In this document: positions 9,501 through 23,000 of the stretch, in pieces
How the letters are laid out: each line of letters begins with the position of its first letter
Position numbering within the stretch: position 1 is the stretch's first letter
NCBI GenBank assembly: GCA_013115145.1
Contig: JAAPAO010000212.1
Span: 1-52,419, forward strand
Direction: 5' to 3'
DNA length: 52,419 nt
From: Perkinsus chesapeaki
Taxonomy: Eukaryota > Perkinsozoa > Perkinsida > Perkinsidae
Made by a program: the position numbers and the translations under genes
Notes under the pieces: model-generated
Databases searched by the model: none
The model's input: the letters and a program-made list of their open reading frames with translations, nothing else
What the model was told of the DNA's origin: nothing

Positions 9501-11587
9501 CGCCGGTCCGCGAGCAAGCGGCTAAATGCAATGGTGAGCTCCTATGACGGGAGTCCTATCACAGAAAACGAATAGATCAGACAAAACGATACAGGTAATA
9601 TGATAATATATATTTAATAATATCAATCATTCGACGAACTAGTGATCATCCCCATTGGGAGTTCCTGTCACTCGAGCGAGACCTCCCCAATAATAAATCT
9701 AGTGCACATGACCCATATACTATTTCCAGGAATCCAGCCCATACGATCATTCTTACTCCTAGTCCACCTGTCGACTACATTCTAACCCCCGAAAAGTGTC
9801 CTTGATGCATAGGAACAGATACGACGGAGTCAGTCTCAAAATATGTTTCTAGACAGCAGGAGGCATGAGATGCATCTCTTCAGTCTCCACTAGTAGCTTA
9901 TACTCCTCAATGACTCCCTGCTCAACACACACAGGAAGTAGACGATGGAAGAGCTCAATACTTTAGTTACAGTGGATAAAACTTAATCACAGACTCTGGT
10001 CCGATCTTCCATCACTTCTCGCATCCAACCAAATGTAGATAGGACAATCGAGCATCACAATAGGTTCTTAGTGCGAAAATATAACAAAAAAATTCCAGAA
10101 AATCAAGCAGAATTTTCCCCGAAAAATTATTCTCCTATCGAGACGCCATACATACATTTTGACACCGCGGAATTGCAGAGCCAAAAGTACCCAGAAAATG
10201 CCACCCCCGAGGATCGAACCCGGGACCCTCCGTTACCTGTGCGTATCGCTTATCACTCGCAAAGGCTGTAAGCTGCTCCGTAGCACTCACCAACATAACC
10301 AACCTCTTTAACGCGGTCACAGTCGCCGTGATGTGCCTCTTGGCAACATCTAGCGCTGCAACATCTCCGGAAACCGATTGGACTAGACTCTCCGACTCCG
10401 CAGCTCGCGCGTGAATAGACTCTATCTTGCCTGAGCCATAAATGTATAAAGCTCGCCCAGTAGTTCAAATTCGAGCCTCTTCCAATGTTGAAATAGAGTA
10501 CTAAGTTGAATAAAAAGTATTCGAGATATGCCAATAATAATAGATAATAAAATATGAATGTATAATGGGAGATATAGCAGTGGGTTAGGAAGGAACCGGC
10601 AACTGTATCTTTTTCCAGAATATCTAACGCCGTTAACTCTCTCCACAAAATAGAGCTGCACAGCGAATTAAATATATGCATATCTGTTAATAGCCAAATC
10701 TTCGTTCCCGTCTCAATCGGACTCATTGGACCGCTTCTTCAGGAATCCAGATTATCACTCTCACTCATCGATCGATATCGCCGCAACTGTGTGGCAATTT
10801 ACAATAGCAAAACTATAATATCCTTTCTGGGACCTCAAGGTGATTCTCACTTGGCAAAAACTGCTAATAAATTCCCAACACTTGAACTGCCCATATTTCC
10901 TCCCCGACCATTACTGTGCAACTCCTTCATGCCGTCCGTTGCTCTCTCAAGGGCCTTCTCAGCATCGCCATCCACCACCCTTTGCGCATGCCGACGTATG
11001 CCGCAATCGATCTCCTTGTCAAGCTCGGATATCTCAGCTTCAACCGCGGATAATCTGCACAGAAAGATTCATCCAAACTGAGGACATTTTATATATCATA
11101 GAAATGAAGTTCTTCATTACGTTGCATACGCATCCGATCCCTAAAATGGCAAACTGCCTCTCGACTACTCTACCCAGTTGAGCGCTGCGGAACCCTCAAC
11201 CCCTAACCCCTATGGAAAATACAGATCTCTAATGCCGGAGATGCCAACGTCCACCAGAATTTTGGAAAATTTTCCCAGAAACTTCTGTTCTTCGCCGTCA
11301 TATCCGGGCCACCACAGGCGAGTGATACACTCACATTGACAACCGCAATTGAATCTTCTATACCCTTTCCGTAAGGCCAGCCCTTCCACTGCTGCTGCTC
11401 CCTTCTACTACCTAGCATCAGCATCTTTAAGGCTGCCTTCATCTGGGAACATATCATTGATGTATTCAACCACATCGAAGTCAGCCTGCTCAAGCGGGTC
11501 CGATTGGTCGTTAGATTCACTAAGGGCCTTTAGGAGCTCCGGCGGCAGATCGACATCAGCATAGTCATCGATGGAATAATCATTCAT
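3513..11587 (-). CDS. VPS53: VPS53, GARP/EARP tethering-complex subunit (19 exons)
   Basis: VPS53 is a core subunit of the GARP and EARP complexes that tether endosome-derived vesicles at the trans-Golgi network and recycling endosomes. Exons on minus: 11587-11412, 11054-10915, 10430-10237, 9420-9349, 9299-9228, 8981-8872, 8745-8629, 8531-8399, 7774-7644, 7477-7377, 6790-6585, 6296-6229, 5813-5664, 5349-5241, 4751-4602, 4551-4394, 4333-4210, 4106-3758 and 3637-3513. All are GT-AG and in phase; 2685 nt give 894 aa, near the animal protein's length. Family landmarks in order: EYINDMFPDEGSL near the start; helical DVAKRHITATVTAL; ERRFGWLSRTLRKYNSEHRE; FPSEWRVDKQLCLHYCHLTR; KGIVSNCFEPYLSIWVN; and C-terminal YSAVTCRRMQLPQAVLRAL. 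Exon 18 may contain a further 42-nt in-frame intron, giving 880 aa. The match rests on pattern agreement along the whole length. The gene looks intact. Confidence 0.9.
4567..4596 (+). other. tRNA T-arm-like segment in VPS53 intron 15
   Basis: On plus, CCCGGTTCAATCCTCG resembles a tRNA B box and T arm. It occupies most of the 50-nt intron 15 of VPS53 (4552-4601), starting a few bases inside the 5' splice site on the opposite strand. No other tRNA parts are present. Confidence 0.4.
7504..7576 (-). tRNA. tRNA-Lys (UUU)
   Basis: A complete cloverleaf on minus. Acceptor strand GCCTCGG pairs with CCGAGGT (a G-U pair at 1-72). D arm is GCTCAGTCGGTAGAGC, anticodon loop CTTTTAA gives anticodon TTT (7541-7543), and the T arm has GGTTCGAGCC. 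It lies wholly inside VPS53 intron 9 (7478-7643), on the same strand as the host gene. Internal pol III promoter boxes look intact, so it is probably transcribed independently. Confidence 0.93.
10199..10236 (-). other. tRNA 3'-half-like segment at VPS53 intron 3 donor
   Basis: Directly at the GTAACG donor the minus strand reads into a T arm, CCGGG-TTCGATC-CTCGG, followed by GGGTGGC, like a tRNA 3' acceptor strand. Upstream exon sequence does not supply a matching 5' acceptor (GCCACCC), D arm or anticodon arm. It is a half, not a gene. Confidence 0.55.
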
Positions 11588-12086
11588 TACCAAAAAACTA
11601 AACAATGATGCAAATTAACCTAGGATGAATCTTCCAGTCTCAGCTCGAGCGTATCTTTCAATCTGAGCTCAAGTGTATCTTTCCGTGTCAGCTCAAACGT
11701 ATCTTCCAATCTGAACTCGAACGTATCTTTCAATCTGAGCTCAAACGTATCTTCCAATCTGAGCTTGAATGTATCTTCCAATCTGAGCTTAAATGTATCT
11801 TCCAATCTGAGCTCGAACATCATCATTTATACTATATCATTCATTAAATAACCACAACATCATTTGGTGTTGATTACCTCATTCGTTGTATATTTTACTG
11901 CTATCAATTCAACATCCCCTATTATTGATAGCCAGTATTAAAGCGTCGCTACCAACCAAGCTGATATTTATTTGAACATACTATTATAACTTCATATTAA
12001 TCCATCCAACCACACACCCCCACTTCCGACTAGTACAACACAAATCCAGTATCTCCAAAATTAGAAACTTCGCAATCACATTCCCC
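11588..12086. other. Intergenic region between NAC alpha and VPS53
   Basis: This is the 5' flank of VPS53 and the 3' flank of NAC alpha. It carries the 24-bp minisatellite described separately at 11628-11820. The remainder (11830-12086) is AT-rich with no recognisable gene. Confidence 0.5.
11628..11820. repeat. 24-bp minisatellite, about 8 copies
   Basis: The plus unit is roughly CTTCCAATCTGAGCTCGAACGTAT with a few substitutions per copy. Because 24 is divisible by three, the minus strand stays open and would encode an octapeptide repeat of the form ELRLEDTF after ATG ATG ATG at 11826, stopping at 11620. It begins about 40 bp upstream of the VPS53 start codon. Whether the 68-aa frame is ever translated is unknown. 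Confidence 0.85.
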
Positions 12087-13310
<1,224 letters not shown>

Positions 13311-14073
13311 TAGGAACACGGAACTTGAATTAAAATAGATTATTATACGGTTTAATGACACGCAGAAGGGAGATATGGCTTAGCAAAGCAACTGAAACCC
13401 ACAATGGTAGGATAGTACAAGAAATGAACGAAGGAACATTACCAATCGCGCAACAGCGGCGCTATAATCAAGAATGGTATATTATACCGTAGTAGATAAT
13501 ATACATTATAAATTCATCACATGTAAAATCATACAGTTAACTACTATGTAAACATACTATATCAAAGTTGTAAATAAACAGTTTAAAAGGGAAATATAGA
13601 GTAGTAACTTTTTATTAACATAATAATACAATCAACAAGTATGAAACGGGACAAACGGAAGCTGAAACAGGACACTTCCTATCCAGCTGAGCTGGACAAA
13701 CATGCAGAAGGGCGCAACACAATATTCAACTTTGTCAGTGCGGTGGCCAATAGAGGAATTCATAATGTACGCAAGAATTCAAGACAAACCTGAACGCATT
13801 CCGCTATCACCGGCTGTGAGGAAGGCAAGCTATTCCATCGCCCGATTAGTTCAGCTGGATAGAATGTCTGCCTACGGAGCAGATGGTCGTAGGTTCGAAT
13901 CCTGCATCGGGTATTTAATACCATTCTTCATGCTGCTCTCTTTAACTAGTACTCTTGCCCATATGAACCACCATATCCAATAAAATGACTCGAAGAACCC
14001 AACACAGTGATGTATTTTTACAACAAGCAAACAGCACAGGAATCATGCAAACATATTATCTCTAAGCGAGATC
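13311..14073. other. Intergenic region containing tRNA-Arg
   Basis: AT-rich sequence upstream of NAC alpha and downstream of the channel gene. Apart from the tRNA-Arg at 13840-13913 I see no gene. The open plus frame at 13702-13983 simply reads through the tRNA. Confidence 0.5.
13840..13913 (+). tRNA. tRNA-Arg (ACG)
   Basis: Acceptor GCCCGAT pairs with ATCGGGT, with a discriminator A. The D arm contains AGTTCAGCTGGATAGAA. Anticodon stem TCTGC/GCAGA encloses loop CTACGGA (anticodon ACG, 13874-13876). The T arm contains AGGTTCGAATCCT. All arms pair well and both internal promoter boxes are intact. Confidence 0.95.
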
Positions 14074-17000
14074 CTACATAAGGTTACTCTGCAATTGACT
14101 GAATATACCCGCTCGGCTCTTCGTCGTCCCGGAGGCCGATCCAAGCAGCCGAGTGCCCTTCCTGTCACCAGATCTCGGAGTCGACGATCCCAAATGAGAA
14201 TCCGTATGGTTCATCTTCTGCTCGTCCGCTATCTCCAACAATGCCGTCTCGCAGTCAGTAATGATATCCAACAGCTCCTCGAGTTTAGTTTGCTCCTTCA
14301 CCAACTTTTTGTCATCCGGTGTGTGTTCCAGTTTCTCATCAACCTTCGCCTTTGCCACCTGCAACGCCGTCTCGCTCACAGATAGCTCCAGCGCATCAAT
14401 TAACTCATCCGCCACCACTCTCCGAGCGTCGCTCGCAAACGGCCCAAGACTGTCGAAATCCGGAACCAAAATGCCGAGTATCTTCCTCAAGCCACCAGGG
14501 TCACCAATCTTGCTCACATAATAAAGAAGAAACGATCCCCACGGCGCCACGTACTTGAAGTCTATTTTCTCAATCACCTTCTCAATCAGCAACAAGCACA
14601 CATCACTATTGCCAACCTCCAGCGATTTCTGCAAGCAGTTGGCGTAATACTTTCCTTCCTGGTCACCACTAATCTTCACAAGCGGCATCAGCAGCGTCAC
14701 AACTCCTTTAGATTTCAGGCACCCACACGCAACCTCGAAGCTCTCAAGGTAATCTTCCTCCATGAGCACCTCCTTACAACCGCCCTTCGGTCCCAACAGC
14801 CACTTCACCGCCTTCTCCTTGTTTGCCTTGCACGCCGAATAAAGCGTACTATGCCCGTCTTGTGTCCTCGCTGTCCCGAAATCAACTCCCCGACTTGCCA
14901 GTTCCTCCAATGCCTTCTCGTCCAGCGATTTCACCGCAGCGTTCGCGAGCGTTTCACCAAGAAGATTCTTTGATTCGTTCAACAGCGGTGGGTGTGCCGC
15001 AATCACCGCATCGATAAACTCGAAATTTTTCTTCTGCGCCGCCGCTCGGAGATCGTCCACCACCACCCCGTCCACGCCGATGCGCTCATAGAGCAAATCG
15101 ATCACTTCTTTCTTCCCCTTTTTCAGCGCTGTTTCCAAGGGAGTGATACCCAGCTGACCCTTCTCCACATCCACCGAGCCCACCGGCCTCGTTGGATCAG
15201 CATGACCGATATCGAGCAATACCCGCACCGCTTCGGTGTGCCCAGCCGACACCGCTCCATGCAAGGCAGTGAATGTTGAAGGCATCGGCCTGAGCACGAG
15301 TAAGTACGTAAAGGCGTAAAGACGGTTTATACATAGAACCAGACTTCTTGCCAACGGCAGGGATCGAAATACACTTCTCGAACGTCGAGAAGTCCTACTA
15401 GTGCGGAGATACACAACTTACACAACCAGTACAATAGTAACACTCCCAAGCACGCCTATTAAAACGTATAAGCCCGATAAGGAAAAATTCCTGTTCAAAA
15501 AAATATAAACCATTTTTTCTGCGCACTCCTCCTCCTCCTAGCACTCTGCCTAGCACCCCACATAACTGCACCAAAATCTTATTCTCCCCCACAGTAACCT
15601 CCAAAACCAAATGGTGCGATAAATTTCATTACAGGTACATACAAGTGCTCTTGGAATGATCAAGCGCGCCCACTGACCACTTACTTGTCGACCTCTGCTT
15701 TCAATTCGATCAACTTCTTGATCACTTCAATCTGTCCCGATCCCGCCGCGATGTACAGCGGCGTGCTGCCGGTCTTCGGATGGTGCGAATTCACGCTTTT
15801 CTAAATGCAAAAATGAGCCGCTAAATTTCCCGAATTTCGGAAAATTTAATTCTTTCAAGCCGATTTCGCGCGGGGAATAATACGACACTTGGCCAAGAGA
15901 AAAACGAAAAGTGAAGGCAGTCCGGAAGTTCCCAGAGTTGGGAAGCCGACGTACAAGCAAGAAGGGGAGGAGGATGATGATGAGACGCTCATCTTCCCAG
16001 ACATCAGTCTCGAGATTTGACTTAGCCTGCACGCACTGGGAATGACTAGAATTGCTACTAGAAAATTGAACCCTGAACTTTTTCCTGGAGCCAGACTCAC
16101 CACGTGTTCCTTTTTATTCGGATCAAGATTCTCAAAGATGGTCATGTCGCCTTGCTTCGCCGCGTCATACAAATCAAACGCTCTAATGTAGTTGATCACC
16201 TCATCTTGACCATACTTCATCGCCAAATCAAGAATCTAAACCACAAAAAATGCAAACATAAATCGCTTCGCTCCGCCCTACTGTCTGTCCCATTCTATTC
16301 ATAATACTAATATTCACACCAGCGTCGACCAGGCTCGTAACGATGTCGAGATTCCCCCGAATCGCTGCCAAGTGCAGAGGAGTGTGCCCCGCTCCCTGGG
16401 CAAGCATCGGCATCTCAACATGCGGGTCCGGGTTGGGCTCCGTGTAGGCCTCCAAGGCTTTAGGCATCGGGAACAACTTAGTGTTAATAAGGAACTCCAA
16501 CATCTGATGAAGAGCGCAAATCGATCGTTCGATCGATTTGGATATTTCTCCCGCTGAGCTCACCCCAACTTCTCCTGATTCTGCTGCCAAATGTATGAGA
16601 TTTCGTCCTTCCGTGTCGTGTCCGTATTTCTCGCTTAACTGTCGAGTTGTGAGAGGTATCCGGAAGGCCGGCACGATCGGCTGACCCTCAACTTCGTAAC
16701 AGTAGAAGGTCTATTACATTATGTCAAATAGTAACATGAAGCATGCTTCAAGCTAAGATACCCACCCGCATAATGTCGAACTTCTCCCCTGTTCTTTGTT
16801 CCTTCTCCATTGCATCCGTGATAATCCTTAAAGTGATGGCTTGACAACCCTGCATCACCGCCGCCGCCAGAACCTAACAATACGGCAAGGTCGTCAGGAG
16901 TTCGAGCTCCGGACTCAAGCATGCTTTTGTTAAACAAGGCAACTTATTGAGATATCTCAATCTCAACTACCTACTACAAACTCGATAGACGTCGATATAA

Positions 17001-20000
17001 ATTTATATCACTATTAATACTAGGCTAATGTAGGAGGCCATGTGCGTTATTCTTTCGAAGGCTTGGTCAGCCGTACTCTTGTCATTGTACCGACCTTATA
17101 AACTCCGATAGTGCCGTCAGGAAGCTATGGCGTCGCCTGGCCGTATGGCGGCCGCAAGCGAGAGAGAGAGAAATCACTATTGATACTGGTAATACACTAC
17201 CTATATAATATGCTCAGGGTTAACACCTACACTAGCATTTATATACATTTTACTACGTATTATTACTATCTATACACCTGGTACTAATATATCACGCAAA
17301 TACACGAATGACATACACAGGAGTTTGGCGCTGAAACCTGGGGGATGGGGAACGTATCCTTGAGGAGCTCATTAATGAGCACAGCTTAGTTATTCTTCTT
17401 AAACCCTCGAAGAACACTAATTGATAAGGATTTGACCAGGCGCAGCGTATTAAAGCAAATAGCGGGTGTCACTGGTGTCGAGATACAATTACGATAAAAT
17501 AGGTTCCAGAATTCTTAGGAATGACTTTTACATCTCTCAGCATTGAAGAGCTACTGTGTGTTTAAAATGAAGAGAGAATTAGAGGTGCAATGTAACATAT
17601 TGCAATGAGCTCTTTCAGTTGATAACGCAATCCTTCTTCCAAAACCACTAGCAATGATGGACATACTTTTGCCCCACCTGCTGAGGATAACCGACAGACA
17701 GCGAACGATGCCATTCATTCTGGACATTCATCTCTACACCCAACTTCAATTTTGGACAAGAGACTCCGACCCGCTACCCACCTGGTATCTCATCGCCAAC
17801 GGCGCCTCCAGTATCGGTGCAACTGGATCGAGCGATGGCTCCGAGGCATGGTGCAGACCGTGGAAATGCAGCGCTGCCAGAGGGTGCTTTCCCTCCTCTT
17901 TTTGCAGGAAGAACAAATCGCTATTCCTAGCAAGCACTGCGACCGCGGCGGTGTTGTTCGATCTGAGCGTCATTTGAAGTGGAGTTAGCCTGTTGCTGGC
18001 CATTTGCTGAGAGAACGAGAAAATATAATAAATGTTTCATATCAAAAATTTCGGATAGAATTTGCGAATTAAGGACCCTTCAAGAATCATCCTTGTATGA
18101 ACGATATTTACATGAATTATATCCCCATCGAGAATGCTATATAGTGTGACCATCTCGAAAAGCTTTAATTTTTCCGAGTCATCGCCGAACAACCCATTGC
18201 TCTTATCATCAGCCAGCCATCCTCACCGTGCCGTAAATCTCCGGATCTTGCTGACGCTCCGGTGCGTTTCCCGCTTCCACGAATGAGCCCATCATACTTG
18301 GCGACTTCATCAGTTTATTATCTCGATGCACCTCACCGGCATTTTGCCCTTGGTGATGCATTCCGGCCTTGGACGAGTTCGTCAGATCACCTTCGGGTTT
18401 GTAGAAGTAGTTAACCTGAATGCCTTACATCCCACCCAGGCTCCGAATTTCTCTCTCAAGATGGAAAAAGAGCCGAAATTTACGAAAATTATTTTCATCG
18501 CCATCGGCGTGTGTGGGCCACCAGATGCGCATTTTCAAACACGGTACCAAACAGTAAGAGCGGAGCTTCGACGACCTTATCATTGATGGCCTACTTCGGG
18601 CCGGATTGCACAAAGATGCATTCCAGAGACCCGAGTATTACAATAATTAAGTGATAGTATTTATAAATACAAGATATAATATATCAAGATTAATATAAAA
18701 TATATATATCAGGTCATCCCCAGCTATTGATATTTATATAGGTATTCGAGGTGCGCAAACTGCTCATGGTTGAAGAGCTTCGAAATGAGCGACAAGTCAG
18801 AGGACACGTGAGGACATGATGGAAACTACGCAGAAAATATATGCTTGGACTCCCACATGGACTGCATTCCTCCCGGAAGCACAGATATGGAATGCCTCAA
18901 ATTCGACATGAACTCTTCCTTGAGCCATTCGGCACCATCGACTTACCCGAGCCTCGGCGCCCAGTAGCAGCAGAAGGACCTCCGCATGACCGTGGAGCGC
19001 TGGCTTGCAGATAACGTGACAATTGTACTCATCGGTGGCGTTCGCCGAGGCACCCTCGACTAAGATTTGAGAAAATGTCGGTATGAGCCACGACTCAAAC
19101 CCACTTATCAGCTCCTCCACGTGCTTCACCTTCTCCTCCATCAAATCACCTCCGGGATTCGGCCCGATCCCATCAACAACCATAAAGAGGCATTTCTCCA
19201 GATAAAGCTCGTGAAGATCCGGCATCACATTTACGCACTTCTCCACGAAAGCCTCTCGGTCCAATTCGTAGACTTCACAGAAAGTAGTGCACACCGCAAT
19301 GTCCGGCCATTCGTATTCGCTCGTGAACAGCGCTTTCTCGCCGACATAATCCCCCGGCACCAGCGCGGTTATATTCTTGTTGAACCCGTAAATTGACCCT
19401 CGCAGAGATGTCCGCCTCACTGGCTCTTTGTTCAAAGCAGGATCGTTTAGCGCCAAATAAGAGGCCCATGTGTCCAACTTGTCTGCTGAATCGCTCTTTT
19501 CTGGTTTATCCTCCCCAGCTGGAAGAGGAGCCGAGTCATCTGCAACCGCAGACGTCGGTGAATCATCACCACACTTGTCGCGATCAGTCGAACTACTTAC
19601 TTGTTGTTTTCTCACGTTTGCATTTGATGAGACCCTTGACCAGGAATATCATCGATTCTGCCTTATCCCCCGCATAGAAGACAAGATCACCAGGTGCGAA
19701 GTATCTGAATCGCCCTAAATCGCACACAGGCACCATACAGGCATATTTCTCGTACTCACTCCATGAAGAAAAAATGAAAGAATATACCTTATTATACTAT
19801 CAATTGTTATTAATATTATACTCAAGGCCATATTAATAACATAAATATCTACTACATATTGTATGTTAACCGATCTCCGAAGTAATCAACTTTTCCGAAT
19901 ATACTCGAATGCTCCTCCACATCGACGGGCGAAAAGTACAAATTTGACAGCGCGATCTTCGCGCAACGCACGCGAGGACGCTCAAGTGTTATTTCCGGGA

Positions 20001-23000
20001 CTCTGATTTTTCTAACTCACACCCTCCTCGAGGCGCGATGCACTACCGCTGGGAATGAGTAATTGTATGAAGCTGGACATCTGCAAGAGCCACTCACTTG
20101 GTCAATACAATAGAGGCGATTCGGCCTAGTTGAGCATCAGTCAGCTTCACGTCAAACCACTTGTAGTTCCTCAACAACTTCCCCATCACACCCACCAGCA
20201 CTCTGCTCTGGAGACCTTCAGACGTACGGAGAAGACTGAAAAAAGTTCAACAGTACGAGTTGCTGCAAATTTCTGCGAAAGTGTCGGTATGCAATATTGC
20301 AGGCTTTTCCAGCCTCACGATGGTAAGCGAGACCGGAGCTGCGATTAGGTTTGAAACGCAATTGAGGCATGTTGATAATTTATCACTGATAAGCTTAGAC
20401 TCTTTTCACAGGTGCTTCGAGTGCCTTTTCGGTCTGGACTATTTGGCAACCGGTCAGGCAGCCTAGTTGACCACCGAGGTGAAATTATGGCCTTTCTGAG
20501 TTCTATCAAAACCATCTCCGGTGGAGCTTCACCATGAAATGTGTCCCTGCTTTCCCGAGTAATTCTACTCGGGAACTGAGCTGACACACATTCCAGATGG
20601 AGAGAAGACGAGACAGCGGCTTTAAGCGCGCCCATCCTGCTTCGGCGTACTCGACTTTGACAAGAAGTACCAACGAAATCGGAGATGAAGCCCATCTGGG
20701 CCACTTGAGGGCGGCGGAAACGCTCACCCCTCAGCCGACAACAAGACAACAAACCCACGTGAGAAGGTCCCCCTTGGCCTGCTCGTTGGCTTGGTTCTGG
20801 AAGAGCCGCTCGATAAACTGCCGAACTTGCTGCTGCACACCATTGTCGACGTTATGCCGGTTCATATACCTAGTTCGTGGCATAGTCCCCCCCCCTACTG
20901 CTCGTAGTGCACGTACCTCATCGCAGTCTTCAGGCGTCCACGGAACTGGGCTCCAACTTCATCGTAGGTAAGAATCAACGAGCACAAGAGACCAGAGAAA
21001 AGTGCGAACAAGTTGCCCGCGAGGATCTCGCAGATAATACAGAACCTGAGACAGCAGGATCCGTCTCTTCCGACTCGGTTCACGGTTTCCAGACTTGAGC
21101 CACTCCGACTCTCGTTGCCCCACCACTCAGTAGGAAGATCCGAGTATACATGTCGAATATTAAGCTTGACTTTAGATCATTCGATCAGGGACCTCATATA
21201 GTCCAGAAACAGGGATGCGCAAGAACTCCAGGAACTTCTCAAATGAGCAGGCCAATATCGGAGACCACTTTCCAGCGGCGTGGGCGCACAAAATAGTATA
21301 TGTCGATAGGAGTCAGTGATGACTTACACTCTCTCCGAATGGGAATATGCGTGTATGTCTCCGTAGCCGACTGTGGTGATGGTCGAGGTCATGAAGTAGA
21401 GGCATGCGGTGTACTGCTCTGCACGACTGGCGGTCCAGAGGTCGGTATACTCGAGACCGAATTCCTGGCATAATAAAATGCACTCTCCGAGATTCGAACC
21501 TCCGCTTACCGGTATCCAACCTTCAGGTCCGTTTCCACTGAGATAGCCCGACACTCCAACAGACCACCAGATGCATGCGCCCCAGTGCGCCACCAGTATC
21601 AACAGCGTCACCAACTTGGCGATCCCCAAAAGGATGAACAACATTTCGTTTTGGACTTTGTACTCGATTCGGCTCATGATCTGGTGCCTAAGGTAGCCTG
21701 TTCTCCCCACGATGAGCAAGCGGAGGAGCCTCAGCCACTGGCAGACGCTTGTTTCGCTGCGAAAGACCAAGTATGGGAAGGCACCAATGACATCCAGGAT
21801 GAACCAAGACTTGAGGTAGCGCAAAGCGAGCACCTTCGGGTCCCGAACAAGCGCGCCGTTGCTGTAGAAGCCGGTGAGGAAGGTGACGATAATATTGACC
21901 GCAAAGACGGCATCTTGGATAGGCAAGAACTGCATGATGTCGGAGTCTAGACGCTCGGCTTCAGACTGGTAGAAGGCCAGGGAGAAGGGGATGGTGACAG
22001 CTTGATAGATATGGAAGGTTGATATTATCAGATCCCACACAAGCCTGAGAAAGCACAAGAAATACAAATGAATTCTATTATGAAATCATGTGAATCAAAA
22101 TATGCATAGTAGAGAAATAAATCATAATATGCACAGTAGAGAAATAAATCATAATATGCATAGTAGAGAAATANNNNNNNNNNNNNNNNNNNNNNNNNNN
22201 NNNNNNNNNNNNNNNNNNNNNNNNNNNNNNNNNNNNNNNNNNNNNNNNNNNNNNNNNNNNNNNNNNNNNAGAAATAAATCATAATATGCATAGTAGAGAA
22301 ATAAATCATAATATGCATAGTAGAGAAATAAATCATAATATGCATAGTAGAGAAATTTCGAGGCACTTCAAGTTTCAATGTTTAACTGGATAAGGGTCGG
22401 GGGGCAACATCAAGCACGGGGCATTTACCCTTGCGATAATACAAGGGAATGTGACTGACACCAATGCGAACAAAACTCACCTTATCTGCGAGTGAGGGTC
22501 AAAGGCGGCCAATCTGGCGGCGTTCTTAGCAGCGGATAAAGGGTCTCTGAATATCGATGTGAAGCTTCGTCGGAGCATCTGTCTTCGGTATTCCAAATCT
22601 CCCTCATCTTCATCAGATGATGACATCATCTCCTCCAACTGAAGGACACACAGGGACATCTCTCGACCTACCACTCCACCGAAGTGGCAAGATGCAATCT
22701 TAGGGAAATTAATTCACAAACGTACGAAGAGGAGAAATGTACTTCAAAGACACCAAAACACGCTCCAAATCGCCATACTAATGCCCATCATCAACAGCCT
22801 CACCTCATCGCGCTTCAAGCGTTTAGTCCTGTGATGTGAACTGCCATGATGGGACTTCCGGGCCCCTCCCAATATACTTCTCGCTCTCTCGGCACCCAAA
22901 GCATCTGATCGAGAAAGAGTCGCCAGAGTTTCTTCAACAGTCTCCTCATTTGTTCGTCTTGTTGAACTATCTTCGGATCGTTTCATAAACCGCAGTAGGA

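Noticed and set aside
19880-20005. Extra exon between the C-linker and cyclic-nucleotide-binding domain of the channel
   Set aside because: The frame is open and starts in a suitable phase, but a direct join of 20098 to 19704 restores normal domain spacing, and the candidate's exit phase does not fit.
21483-21515. tRNA T-arm-like sequence (minus GGAGGTTCGAATCTCGG)
   Set aside because: It lies within the continuous coding sequence of the channel pore-domain exon (residues around VSGGSNLGECI), with no flanking cloverleaf. Coincidental similarity.
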